Positions 51,251 to 59,735 are shown, counted from the first letter of the stretch. The stretch is 64,000 nt of DNA from an uncultured Poribacteria bacterium (GCA_951828515.1 OX639992.1:5682217-5746216), one strand, 5' to 3'. Notes: generated by a model from the letters alone, not told the origin. Numbers and translations are program-made.

Positions 51251-52267
51251 ATGAAAATGAAACGATTGTTAGTTCTTGCTATATCAGTTCTTTTAGTGCT
51301 GAATGCCAGCGTTTCCGCGCTTTTCGCAAAAGCCCCAACGACACCGAAAATCCTGTTCACCTCCTCACGGGATGGCAACCGCGAGGTATACATCATGAAC
51401 CCGGATGGCAGCGAAAAGATGAATCTCACAAAACACCGTTCAAACGATCTGAATGCCGTCTGGTCACCAACAGGTGATCAGATTCTTTTCGTTTCCGATC
51501 GCGATGGCATTCGAGATCTGTATCTAATGGACCCAGATAGAGGCAAGGTCCGACGCGTCTTCAAGAAAGACTCTTATAGAGGAGATCCGACGTGGTCCCC
51601 CGATGGTAAACAGATTGCTTACACGTACGCGGATGGAATCGGTGCCGGGTTCTTTATCCACATTGCGACTTTAGGTGAACAGGAAGAGGAACTCCTTGTA
51701 CGGGGCTTCTATCCGGCGTGGTCACCCGATGGGACAGAAATTGCTTATGTTACTTATACCCCAATTGGTCATACCCGGCGAGTTACACTTATCGACACCC
51801 GTACACGAAAGCAAAAACGTCTTCTACCCAAAGAAGCGATGGATTGGCAAAACGGTCCATCTTGGTTGCCCACTGCGGATAAACTCATTTTTTCTTGGAA
51901 TAAGCATCCGTTACCGCCGGATCACGATCCGTTAATTGATCGTTTTCCGCCCGAGTGGAGAAATAAGGAGACAATCTACACTGTGAATCGTGACGGCACC
52001 GACCTTCAGCAACTTGTCGATGAAGCCGGCTCCCATGCCCAGTATCCTACATTATCGCCAGATGGAGAACAAATCCTCTATACACAGGAAATTAATGGAA
52101 CATTCCAGATTTTCAAACTTGATGCAAACAGCGGTGTTCGGACGCAGTTGACACATATCGTTGGGCGGAATTTTGGCGGAGACTGGTTTGATCCGGCGTA
52201 CACGTTGCCTGTTTCTCCACAACCCCAACTGCTAACTACGACGTGGGGAGACGTTAAAAAGCAATAG
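51251..52267 (+). CDS. exported TolB/WD40-like propeller, tandem copy 3
   Basis: Third paralogue, 338 residues from ATG 51251, which has TGGAG upstream; an in-frame ATG at 51233 would add six residues before the signal peptide. It shares SVSALFAKAPTTPKILFTSSRDGNREVYIMNPDGSEKMNLT with the others. The middle blades have diverged most (GIGAGFFIHIATLGEQEEELLVRGF). It ends TLPVSPQPQLLTTTWGDVKKQ. Confidence 0.9.
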   Translation: MKMKRLLVLAISVLLVLNASVSALFAKAPTTPKILFTSSRDGNREVYIMNPDGSEKMNLTKHRSNDLNAVWSPTGDQILFVSDRDGIRDLYLMDPDRGKVRRVFKKDSYRGDPTWSPDGKQIAYTYADGIGAGFFIHIATLGEQEEELLVRGFYPAWSPDGTEIAYVTYTPIGHTRRVTLIDTRTRKQKRLLPKEAMDWQNGPSWLPTADKLIFSWNKHPLPPDHDPLIDRFPPEWRNKETIYTVNRDGTDLQQLVDEAGSHAQYPTLSPDGEQILYTQEINGTFQIFKLDANSGVRTQLTHIVGRNFGGDWFDPAYTLPVSPQPQLLTTTWGDVKKQ

Positions 52268-52305
52268 CGTTTGAGACGGACGCGGTTGTTTACAAGGAAC
52301 AGAAT

Positions 52306-53337
52306 ATGAAAATGACACGAGTGTTAGTTGTTGCCATATCTATCCTGTTAGCACACAATCTAAGTATTTCTCGGCTCTTCGCAGAGGCACCGACAACCCC
52401 TAAAATCCTTTTTACCTCCACACGCGATGGCAATCGTGAAATTTATACCATGAACCCGGATGGTTCCGAACAGGTGCGACTCACACACCACCCCGCAAAC
52501 GATCTGCGTGCGGTCTGGTCACCCACAGGTGAGCAAATCCTTTTTATCTCCGATCGCGATGGGGTGCGAGATTTGTTCTTGATGGATTCTGATGGATCCA
52601 ATATCCGACGCGTTTTTAAGAAGGAAGTTTATAGAGGACGACCGGCGTGGTCGCCCGATGGCACACAGATCGCTTACATGCACTTACGCTGGGATATTGA
52701 CGAGTACCCTACCTACATTGCTACACTTGGAGAAGAAAACGAGGAGGAACTCATCATGAACGCCCATAATCCAGTGTGGTCGCCCGATGGGACGGAAATT
52801 GCCTGCTCTATATCTGCCCAAATTAAAATTGTCAACGTTCGCACAGAAACACAAAAACGCCCCTTATCAAGGAAAATAGTAGATCGGCAATGGCAGATGT
52901 CTTGGTCGACTGTGGGAAACAAAATCGCTTTTATTGGGAACAAGCACCCATTACCTGACCTCAATGGTTTGGATCTGAAGGAAGCCAGGGCACTGCACAA
53001 GGCATGGGAGGATAAGCATACCGTTTTCATTATGAACAGCGATGGGAGTGGTTTCAAACAACTCGTTGCGGAAGCCGGTCCGGAGGCATCAGGACCTGCA
53101 ATATCGCCAAATGGCGAAGAAGTCCTTTATACTCAAGAAATTAAGGGTCTCTTACACATCTTCAAAGTTGATGTCAATAGTGGCGTGACTACCCAATTGA
53201 CACACATCGGTCACATTTTTCAAGCGAATTCTGGTGGAGATTGGTTCGATCCAGAATATGCGTTATCGGTTTCACCGCGACCCGAACTGCTAACAACAAT
53301 GTGGGGAAAACTGAAAATTAAACAGAATAGCCAATAG
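52306..53337 (+). CDS. exported TolB/WD40-like propeller, tandem copy 4
   Basis: Fourth paralogue, 343 residues, starting behind AAGGAACAGAAT. Signal peptide ISILLAHNLSISRLFAE, then APTTPKILFTSTRDGNREIYTMNPDGSEQVRLTHH. It shares the extended GHIFQANSGGDWFDPEYAL region with copy 2. The tail is the most altered: LLTTMWGKLKIKQNSQ, with one Thr changed to Met and an extra QNSQ. The VWA protein gene follows after 52 bp on the same strand. Confidence 0.9.
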   Translation: MKMTRVLVVAISILLAHNLSISRLFAEAPTTPKILFTSTRDGNREIYTMNPDGSEQVRLTHHPANDLRAVWSPTGEQILFISDRDGVRDLFLMDSDGSNIRRVFKKEVYRGRPAWSPDGTQIAYMHLRWDIDEYPTYIATLGEENEEELIMNAHNPVWSPDGTEIACSISAQIKIVNVRTETQKRPLSRKIVDRQWQMSWSTVGNKIAFIGNKHPLPDLNGLDLKEARALHKAWEDKHTVFIMNSDGSGFKQLVAEAGPEASGPAISPNGEEVLYTQEIKGLLHIFKVDVNSGVTTQLTHIGHIFQANSGGDWFDPEYALSVSPRPELLTTMWGKLKIKQNSQ

Positions 53338-53389
53338 AACTAATCGGATTGACGGATAAACAGATTTATATCGAAATGGAGAAAACACC

Positions 53390-55600
53390 ATGAACCGTTC
53401 CTATAGGCGACACCGTTCCATGCGGGCACTGCTCTTTGCAGGGGTCATCCATCTTTGTCTCGCCATCACCTTTATGTTCTCCTTTTATACGCCGAGTCAG
53501 AACAGGGGTGAAGACGCGCTGGCGGTGGAACTCATCAATCCAGAAGCCTTTCGGGAACAACGGCGCACCCTCAAACCGCCTCCCCCAAAAAAACTCCGAA
53601 CGCCGCAGCACACAGATCCGTCTACCGATACAAACCAACGACATCTCGACCTCATGGCTTCCGCAAATTTAATCGACGAAACCACGCGCCAATCGGAAGA
53701 GGCACTCCTACACAGCGCGACGCGATCCGTGTCTGACACGGAAACGACACTCCCCGATGTGACCACGGACGCAAAACGGATCAATAGCAGGGAAACCCCG
53801 ATATCAGAAGAGGTCGCGAGTCCCTTTCAGACCACCGCAGGTGCGGGTGTAGACAGTCTGCGACAACGCGTCAAAGGCGATGGCGGTGGCGGATTCCACA
53901 GGCTACAATCGACTGGTGCCTCCGAAATTGGGACTATCGGGGACGGTGACGGAGATAGTGAGGGTGAAGGCACTGGCAAAGGGGGCAGCAACCCGTTTGC
54001 GAAAGCACTCAAACGTATCGCCGATCACATCATCGGAACACGAGAGTTAGACAAGGTGAACGTCGTCTTCGTCATCGACACGAGTGGGAGCATGCGTGAT
54101 AACATACAAGAAATCGCTGCAAACCTGTTTGCCATGGTTGATGAATTCGATCTTGTCAATTTAGAGTACCATCTCGGCATGTCGGAATTCAGTGTCAGGC
54201 ACGAAGGTCAAAAATTAGAGATCCGCACCCTGTTACCCGATGTCGGCATGCTGCGCAGACGGATGCAAAAAGTCGCACTCGGCGGCGAGGAACATGCAAT
54301 CGATGCACTCATAGATACACCCTACCGTATTGACTTTCACGCGGATGCGGACCAATACATTATCCTCGTAACCGACGAACCCGCAACGACCGCTTTTACA
54401 AAGGAGGGTGCCTCCACGATGATGCGGGAAAAGGTTATCAAAGAATATCAACTTCAGGGTATCCGTGTCAACGTCCTCGGAGTGCCGGAACCGTTTCAAC
54501 AGGAGTTAGCGGAAATGACAGGTGGACTCTGGCAGCCCATTCCGGGCGGTTTTGGTAAGGCAAGCACACTTCCGAGCGAGCGTGTCGCCAATGAAGCATT
54601 TCTGAAAGTGTTTCGGGACATTGTCAAAGACATTCGCCGAGGTGGGGGGCGATTGCTATTCAGTATGGAGTCTCAATTCGAGGTGCTGCTCGAAGATGGC
54701 GATGTTCCAATGAAAAAGTTGCAACGCGAATTCAAGAAAAATGGGGTCTCCATAGCAGGTGTCGATAATCTGTTTGGGAGTTCCATGGTCTGGGAAAAAC
54801 AGAAGGGAGATTTGTGGATAATCACCGATTATACAAACGGTCGTGTCTATACCGTCCGCAAACAGGGCGATAAATTGAATGTTTTTGCTGGAATCTATCC
54901 CGAAAGTTGGAATATGTCTAACAGTCTCACTGCAATGCCGCAAAAGCGTGGCAACAGGTGGCTCATAAACGACCCAACCCGTCGTCGCATGTATACCGTC
55001 CGCAGCGAAAAGAATCGACTGAACATCTACGACGGAGCGGCACTCAGCGCATCCCCTGACAGCGCAGTGAGAGGCTTTGAACCCGTCGTGGACATTGTGG
55101 TGATGCTCGATTACAGTCGGAGTATGGGGGGCAAATCCCAAGTGATTATGCTCGGATTGAGCACGCTCATCGGTAGGTTAGACATTCTACCAATTAATTA
55201 TCGAATCGGACTCATCCGTTTCGCGGAGGCAAAGGATGCCATCAAAGTCATCAACGGTGCTGTCGTGACGCAGATGCCGCTCAACGAATCCACACTCGAA
55301 ACCTACATGGAAGCCCCATTCGGCGGAGATGAGCACCTCATCGACGCGATTGTGGAGGGGGTTCCAAAAGTTAAATTCAGTCCGTATGCGAGCCGATTCC
55401 TGCTTATTCTGACAGATGAACCGACAACAGGAAAATATCCGCCTGAACGCGCACTTCGTCTGTGTCAGTCGTTAGGTATCCGTGCTTATGTTATCGGGCA
55501 TCCGGGTCCCACAGATTTTCAGAAAACCCTCGCAGAACAGACGGGTGGACGCTTCTTTACAATGCCGAAACATCTCAATAGAACCTATCCGAATCAGTGA
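53390..55600 (+). CDS. TonB-like N-terminus fused to two von Willebrand A domains
   Basis: A 736-residue protein. The N-terminus (MRALLFAGVIHLCLAITFMFSF, then AVELINPEAFRE and the Pro/Lys run LKPPPPKKLR) looks like the membrane anchor and Pro-rich start of TonB/energy-transducer proteins. After a disordered Gly/Asp/Ser linker come two VWA domains. The first has an intact MIDAS DTSGSM (Asp230, Ser232, Ser234), the second DYSRSM (Asp574, Ser576, Ser578). Between them (about 415-560) lies a propeller-like stretch with GDLWIITDYTNGRVYTVR repeats. No C-terminal TonB domain exists. It could tether ligands to the cell envelope in a metal-dependent way. It follows the TolB-like cluster closely. Confidence 0.85.
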   Translation: MNRSYRRHRSMRALLFAGVIHLCLAITFMFSFYTPSQNRGEDALAVELINPEAFREQRRTLKPPPPKKLRTPQHTDPSTDTNQRHLDLMASANLIDETTRQSEEALLHSATRSVSDTETTLPDVTTDAKRINSRETPISEEVASPFQTTAGAGVDSLRQRVKGDGGGGFHRLQSTGASEIGTIGDGDGDSEGEGTGKGGSNPFAKALKRIADHIIGTRELDKVNVVFVIDTSGSMRDNIQEIAANLFAMVDEFDLVNLEYHLGMSEFSVRHEGQKLEIRTLLPDVGMLRRRMQKVALGGEEHAIDALIDTPYRIDFHADADQYIILVTDEPATTAFTKEGASTMMREKVIKEYQLQGIRVNVLGVPEPFQQELAEMTGGLWQPIPGGFGKASTLPSERVANEAFLKVFRDIVKDIRRGGGRLLFSMESQFEVLLEDGDVPMKKLQREFKKNGVSIAGVDNLFGSSMVWEKQKGDLWIITDYTNGRVYTVRKQGDKLNVFAGIYPESWNMSNSLTAMPQKRGNRWLINDPTRRRMYTVRSEKNRLNIYDGAALSASPDSAVRGFEPVVDIVVMLDYSRSMGGKSQVIMLGLSTLIGRLDILPINYRIGLIRFAEAKDAIKVINGAVVTQMPLNESTLETYMEAPFGGDEHLIDAIVEGVPKVKFSPYASRFLLILTDEPTTGKYPPERALRLCQSLGIRAYVIGHPGPTDFQKTLAEQTGGRFFTMPKHLNRTYPNQ

Positions 55601-55641
55601 TCGGTTGTCAGCGGATTAGCCATCGGCAGTCAGCTGTCGGG
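55599..55641. repeat. heptanucleotide repeat tract
   Basis: GATCGGT, TGTCAGC, later CATCGGC, AGTCAGC, TGTCGGG: the NNTCRGY heptad begins within the VWA gene's stop codon. Confidence 0.65.
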
Positions 55642-55689
55642 GTTTGGATTCGCGGTGTAAGTTAATTGTCTGAATCAGGATTCACAGGA

Positions 55690-55807
55690 TTATAGTAAAG
55701 TCCACAATTAAGTTTACACTCTCTAATGTAGCGAGGTTAGGAAACCTCGCCAGCGAGTGGGTCTTGTGTTTTCTAAAGTGTCCAAGTATTTTCAGGTTTT
55801 ACTATAA
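55690..55807. mobile_element. family I MITE-like element
   Basis: A 118 bp copy, ends TTATAGTAAAGTCC and GGTTTTACTATAA, hairpin GCGAGGTTAGGAAACCTCGC. It is closely similar to the copy at 35298. A single family II-like right end (CCAAATATTTATTAAACTTCAT) follows at about 55863-55886. Confidence 0.9.
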
Positions 55808-55903
55808 AGGATTAGCAGGATCAGAGAACCGTCTTGACTGAAGATTGTCTTTTATAGAACGCCCCAAATATTTATTAAACTTCATTGAAATATTGGAATT
55901 AAC

Positions 55904-57088
55904 ATGGACCCAACAATCCACGCTCATATAGAACGCATGCACGAAAACTTGGCGAAGATGAGCCGTCTTGATCTCAACGCCGATTGGCTGAAACAGGCTC
56001 TCTTTAATGTACCGCGCCACCTCTTCATCGAACAATATTACGATGGTGCGGGACCGGACGGGATTGTTCACGTCGAATCACCCATACCAACAGCAGAACA
56101 ATTGGAAGTCATCTACTCCAACAGAGGTATGATGATCCGAGAAGACCCACACAGCGCCGCATCTCAACCCTCACTTATCTTTGGCATGTTGGACGATCTC
56201 AAACTGACCCACGGATGCAAGGTCTTAGAGATTGGAACGGGGAGCGGATGGAACGCTGGATTGATCGCTTTTAGTGTGGGGGACGAAAGTCTCGTCTACT
56301 CCATTGACCTCCAGACCGACTTGGTAGAGAAAGCCCAAAAACATCTGAGTTCCGCTGGATTCAATGGTGTTAATCTGAGAGCAGGAGATGGTGGACTCGG
56401 CTGGGATGGCGAAACCTTCGATCGGATAATCGTTACAGTCGGTTCACCTGATATTCCACCCGCGTGGATTGAATCGTTGGCGGAGGGCGGGATTTTGGTG
56501 ATACCGTTGAAGACAAAAGGTGCCGGTGATCCGATTCTTCGGTTGCACAAACGGGATGACACATTGACAGGAACATTCACGCAATGGGCGGGTTTCATGG
56601 ACCTGCGGGGAAACTTCAAATCTTCTACGGAGGACCCGCTGACACCCTCTTCGGATCCAGTGGTAGAAGCGTTATTGCAAGAGGCGCCGACATTCGCGCC
56701 ACTTCCTGCATACGTGGGATCCGATTGTGCTTTCTATCTTCGCCTAAACGGCGAACCGATGGAAACGCTTTGGGAATATCAAGGACACAGGGGAATGAAC
56801 TCCGTCCTGCTGGATAGGGACTTACCTGGCTTATGTGTTCCTCGGTCCATCCTCGAACCGAAGCCTGAAAATCGCGTGGAGGCTTACGGCAATCCGAAAC
56901 TCGTCGACCGTTTTATATCAGGAATAGAGGAATGGATTAACCTCGGCAGTCCCAAGATCACAGACTATCACATTGAACTCATCAATTCCACTGCGGCAGA
57001 CGATGCCGTACCTCACAGTTATATTGATAGGAGACCTAACGCAACGCTACGGTTTTCCTTACTGGATGTCCCATTATCACGGGACTAA
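55904..57088 (+). CDS. protein-L-isoaspartate methyltransferase-like protein
   Basis: A 394-residue protein. The N-terminal 220 residues match the PCMT fold: VPRHLFIEQYY, the QPSLIFGMLDDL segment, the SAM-binding LEIGTGSGWNAGLIAF and DRIIVTVGSPDIPPAWIESLAEGG. PCMT repairs isoaspartyl residues. The C-terminal 170 residues are an extension that ordinary PCMT lacks and that I cannot assign; such extensions occur in methyltransferases modifying peptides, so another substrate is possible. The ATG at 55904 has no clear Shine-Dalgarno site. A family I element lies about 100 bp upstream. Confidence 0.85.
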   Translation: MDPTIHAHIERMHENLAKMSRLDLNADWLKQALFNVPRHLFIEQYYDGAGPDGIVHVESPIPTAEQLEVIYSNRGMMIREDPHSAASQPSLIFGMLDDLKLTHGCKVLEIGTGSGWNAGLIAFSVGDESLVYSIDLQTDLVEKAQKHLSSAGFNGVNLRAGDGGLGWDGETFDRIIVTVGSPDIPPAWIESLAEGGILVIPLKTKGAGDPILRLHKRDDTLTGTFTQWAGFMDLRGNFKSSTEDPLTPSSDPVVEALLQEAPTFAPLPAYVGSDCAFYLRLNGEPMETLWEYQGHRGMNSVLLDRDLPGLCVPRSILEPKPENRVEAYGNPKLVDRFISGIEEWINLGSPKITDYHIELINSTAADDAVPHSYIDRRPNATLRFSLLDVPLSRD

Positions 57089-57130
57089 AACTGACCGAAA
57101 AGTTAATCATCAAAAGGAGATGACCCTATC

Positions 57131-57652
57131 ATGTCAACAACTTCTACAAGTACACAACAACATCGAGAAATGGCAACCGAAGAGGGCCCCGTCGTTGTCG
57201 CTATTGTCACCGTGAGCGACACACGGACCCCTGAAACAGATAAAAACGCTGTATTTCTACGCGAACAACTCGCCGCAGAAGGGAACAGTGTCACCGCTTA
57301 TCAAATCATAAAAGATGAACCCGACCAAGTCGCGGCAGTATTAGATAAAATGGCGGAAAGCGACGCACAGGTTATTCTCTTTAACGGTGGCACGGGTATC
57401 GCCCCGCGCGACACTACGTTTGACATTCTCGATCGCAAACTGGAAAAGATTTTACCCGGATTCGGTGAACTTTTTCGGATGTTTAGCTACGATCAGGTCG
57501 GTGCAGCAGCGATGCTCTCACGAGCGACTGCTGGGGTCTATCGCGGAAAAGTGGTGATCTCTACACCCGGTTCGACTGCGGCTGTGCAATTGGCATGGGA
57601 AAAGTTGATTGGACCGGAATTGCAACATCTGGCGTGGGAAGTCGGACGCTAA
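57131..57652 (+). CDS. moaB: molybdenum cofactor biosynthesis protein MoaB/MogA family
   Basis: A 173-residue MoaB-type molybdopterin adenylyltransferase-like protein. The MPT-binding motif [13 protein letters not shown] (about 84-96) and [21 protein letters not shown] are both canonical. An N-terminal extension of about 18 residues (Ser/Thr/Gln-rich) precedes the core [25 protein letters not shown] lies 12 bases before ATG 57131. No other molybdopterin gene is nearby. The minus-strand EcfT gene downstream might belong to a cobalt, nickel or vitamin transporter and need not be related. Confidence 0.9.
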   Translation: MSTTSTSTQQHREMATEEGPVVVAIVTVSDTRTPETDKNAVFLREQLAAEGNSVTAYQIIKDEPDQVAAVLDKMAESDAQVILFNGGTGIAPRDTTFDILDRKLEKILPGFGELFRMFSYDQVGAAAMLSRATAGVYRGKVVISTPGSTAAVQLAWEKLIGPELQHLAWEVGR

Positions 57653-57763
57653 TTTTAATCTTACCTTTTGGAACCGAAAACTAAATAGTCCTGCTGCAAC
57701 AACGGCGCAGGCGGATAGATGGAAGATGAAACCTACTCTATTACTCCGCAAGGTAAATTAAAA
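57652..57763. mobile_element. family III palindromic element, complete
   Basis: A 112 bp element. AATTTTAATCTTACCTTTTGG at its left pairs with CTCCGCAAGGTAAATTAAAA at its right, and the interior contains CCTGCTGCAACAACGGCGCAGGC, the inverse of the core seen in the other family III copies. It begins within the moaB stop codon and overlaps the last codons of the EcfT gene. Confidence 0.75.
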
Positions 57764-58615
57764 GACCTCGCGGGTGAAGGTATATACATGCCGCAACCAC
57801 GAGGCGTAATAGATGCCGTTCGCATAGCAGAAATAGAGTAACTTCAAGCCAACGACACCGATCAAACAGACAGATAACACCGCAAGTAGGCTGAAATCCC
57901 AAGCCCGCATCTTCAAAGCACGTAGCGAAGTGCGTTGTGCCGCCATCTCTGGCGAGAACCCGCGACTCTCAACGGATTCACCAAGATGTGTCGCATGCCG
58001 GATGTTACCCGCCAAGATAGGACGGAAACTGTTGAGAACTCCTCGGCAGGTTGCCAAAAGATTCAGACGGAGATACCGGAACCCTCTCAATCTTTGTGAG
58101 CGAAACACAGTCGCCGCCTCATTCGCAATCACAGGGATAAAATGTAACGCCGTCGTCACCATAAAAGCGAGGGTCGCAGGCACACGCAATTGTGCCAACG
58201 CGAGGAGTAGATCACGCGGTTGCGTCGTCCAGATGATGAAAAATCCCATGACGAGTGTCGTGTTGAAACGGAGGGATTGGACGATTCCGTGGAACAGTCC
58301 TTCCCGATAGACCCGGATGCCGCCGGTCATCTTTCCAATGATCGGTAGATCCGCAGGCACAAGCGTGAACAGCACGGTGCGTGGAAATTCGTTATAGAAG
58401 ATCGCTTGACTGTAAATCAGACCCCACGTTGTAAAGAAGAGGAAAGCACAGAGCAACCCGATCTGCCGCCACGTCGGGACGGACAGTGCGACCAAAGCGA
58501 GACTCCCAACGAAACAGACGAGCAGTGCCGTCGGGCTGTCGAGCAGAATGACGAGACATCCGCTGATGAGCATCATCAGGATTTTTGTGCGGGGTTCGAG
58601 TATAGTATCGCGCAT
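57758..58615 (-). CDS. ecfT: ECF transporter transmembrane protein EcfT (CbiQ family)
   Basis: A 285-residue membrane protein of the EcfT/CbiQ family, the scaffold subunit of energy-coupling-factor uptake systems. It has about five hydrophobic segments and the two family coupling motifs ESVESRGFSP (the Ala-Arg-Gly-type box) and a preceding SQRLRGFR box. ATG 58615 is chosen; the frame extends 56 codons further without a ribosome site or hydrophobic start. An ECF system also needs two ATPases and a substrate-binding component, none of which is in the window. Vitamin or metal specificity cannot be told. Its 3' end coincides with a family III element. Confidence 0.85.
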   Translation of the reverse strand: MRDTILEPRTKILMMLISGCLVILLDSPTALLVCFVGSLALVALSVPTWRQIGLLCAFLFFTTWGLIYSQAIFYNEFPRTVLFTLVPADLPIIGKMTGGIRVYREGLFHGIVQSLRFNTTLVMGFFIIWTTQPRDLLLALAQLRVPATLAFMVTTALHFIPVIANEAATVFRSQRLRGFRYLRLNLLATCRGVLNSFRPILAGNIRHATHLGESVESRGFSPEMAAQRTSLRALKMRAWDFSLLAVLSVCLIGVVGLKLLYFCYANGIYYASWLRHVYTFTREVF

Positions 58616-59015
58616 TGTGTGGTTTTTTCGTGTGCACCTCCGAGAAAAGTATAACAGGTTTGTATTGCTGTTGCTAACTAAAAGACATCGCGATTGATCG
58701 GGATTGGCGGATGAACCCCAGTATATTGTAGACCTGATTGGGCGCGTCATCACCGTCAGTCTGAAGACTGTAGAGATTGTCAAAAACTTACCAGCATTAT
58801 AACCTCAGAATGGTTGAACACCAATTTTGTTGGGTTTCGCTACGCTCTACCCAACCTACGAATTGAAAAGGCGAGGTTCGGGGGAAATTGAGGAAAGGGA
58901 AGTTTGAGGAAATGCCCTATCAAAAACACCTATCAAAAACACCTATCAAAAACACCTCGCCAGCGAAAAGGGAGTATCTTTTCTGTAGAAAGCATTTCCG
59001 ATTTCCGACCCTGTG
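58616..59015. other. repeat-filled intergenic region
   Basis: No gene is supported. It contains the hairpin GTTGGGT (58829-58835)/ACCCAAC (58849-58855) around TTCGCTACGCTCT, a dispersed repeat type known from many genomes, and a modified GGCGAGGTT hairpin from 58870 to 58961. Confidence 0.6.
58870..58961. repeat. GGCGAGGTT hairpin with expanded module, 13 bp x 3
   Basis: The arms GGCGAGGTT and CCTCGCC are separated by 76 bases that end in three perfect copies of CCTATCAAAAACA (58916-58928, 58929-58941, 58942-58954). This is the stem-interrupting module, expanded in tandem. Confidence 0.85.
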
Positions 59016-59146
59016 TTATAGTAGAGCCCGTAATTACTTATACACCCGTAGGAGAAGAGTCGGGAATCGGAGTTCCCTCCTACAGGGTTCATGAAGCAGG
59101 ACGCGGGTTTTCCAAAATGTAAACTTATTTTCGGATTTTACTATAA
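59016..59146. mobile_element. family I element with a foreign core
   Basis: Ends TTATAGTAGAGCCC and GGATTTTACTATAA define a family I copy. The usual GGCGAGGTT core is replaced by CCGTAGGAG...CTCCTACAGG, a different palindrome. It lies 130 bp before the STAS gene. Confidence 0.8.
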
Positions 59147-59277
59147 AAAGCGAACTTTTTGCCACAAAATCTGACTAAAGTAACGAATACAGCAATTGAA
59201 CGTTAAAAAAAGTATAAGAAGTTGGAGAAGTGAATTAAGATCTACAGTATTCCAAGGAATGAAGAAGGAGAAAAATC

Positions 59278-59619
59278 ATGGCAACGCAAATTCGTCAGCA
59301 AGATGGCATCACGATTTTGGAACCGAGTGGGAAGATAGTGGGATCCTCAGCATCAGAATTACGGAACGCAATTTCACCGCAAATAGAGGCTTACGATGAG
59401 CCGCGTGTGCTCATCAATTTCGAGCACGTCAATCGGATCGATAGCTCAGGGCTGAGTGCTCTCATGGAGGCACGTGTCGCCGCAACCCGCAAGAAAGGGC
59501 GTATCGGGGTTATCAACGTCGGCAAACACATCAAAAACCTGGTCGCTCTGAATCGACTGGTGAGTCTCTTCGAGTGTTTCGACAGCGAGGATGCCGCAGT
59601 CTCAGCGCTATCGGCATAG
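59278..59619 (+). CDS. STAS-domain anti-sigma-factor antagonist
   Basis: A 113-residue single STAS domain of the SpoIIAA/RsbV type. It has LEPSGKIVG at the first strand and helix and the phosphorylation loop NRIDSSGLSALMEA, with Ser57 as the expected phosphorylated residue, then GRIGVINVGKHIKNLVALNRLVSLFECF. In this pathway a kinase phosphorylates the Ser and a SpoIIE-type phosphatase reverses it. The membrane phosphatase at 18822 is a candidate partner, though 37 kb away. The gene has a strong AGAAGGAGAAAA site and its own terminator, so it is monocistronic. Confidence 0.93.
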   Translation: MATQIRQQDGITILEPSGKIVGSSASELRNAISPQIEAYDEPRVLINFEHVNRIDSSGLSALMEARVAATRKKGRIGVINVGKHIKNLVALNRLVSLFECFDSEDAAVSALSA

Positions 59620-59648
59620 CATCTAATGTTCAGTAGTAGAAAATATGA

Positions 59649-59681
59649 AAAGGGGACCGGTTTTATCGGTCTCCTTTTTTT
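59649..59681 (+). terminator. rho-independent terminator of the STAS gene
   Basis: AAAGGGGACCG and CGGTCTCCTTTTTTT form a stem with a 6-7 base loop and a T-run, 30 bp after the stop. Confidence 0.88.
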
Positions 59682-59708
59682 GTACGACGCACGAGATTTA
59701 GTGGGATA

Positions 59709-59735
59709 CCGGTGCGGTTGGGAAACCGCACCTAC
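59709..59735. repeat. CCGGTGCGGTT palindrome
   Basis: CCGGTGCGGTT (59709-59719) pairs with AACCGCACC (59724-59732), the same core as at 4507 and inside the element at 11828. Confidence 0.75.

Noticed and set aside
58888-59122. Small frames of 68-72 codons before the STAS gene
   Set aside because: They translate the 13 bp triplicate module and a family I element; overlapping frames have the same content.
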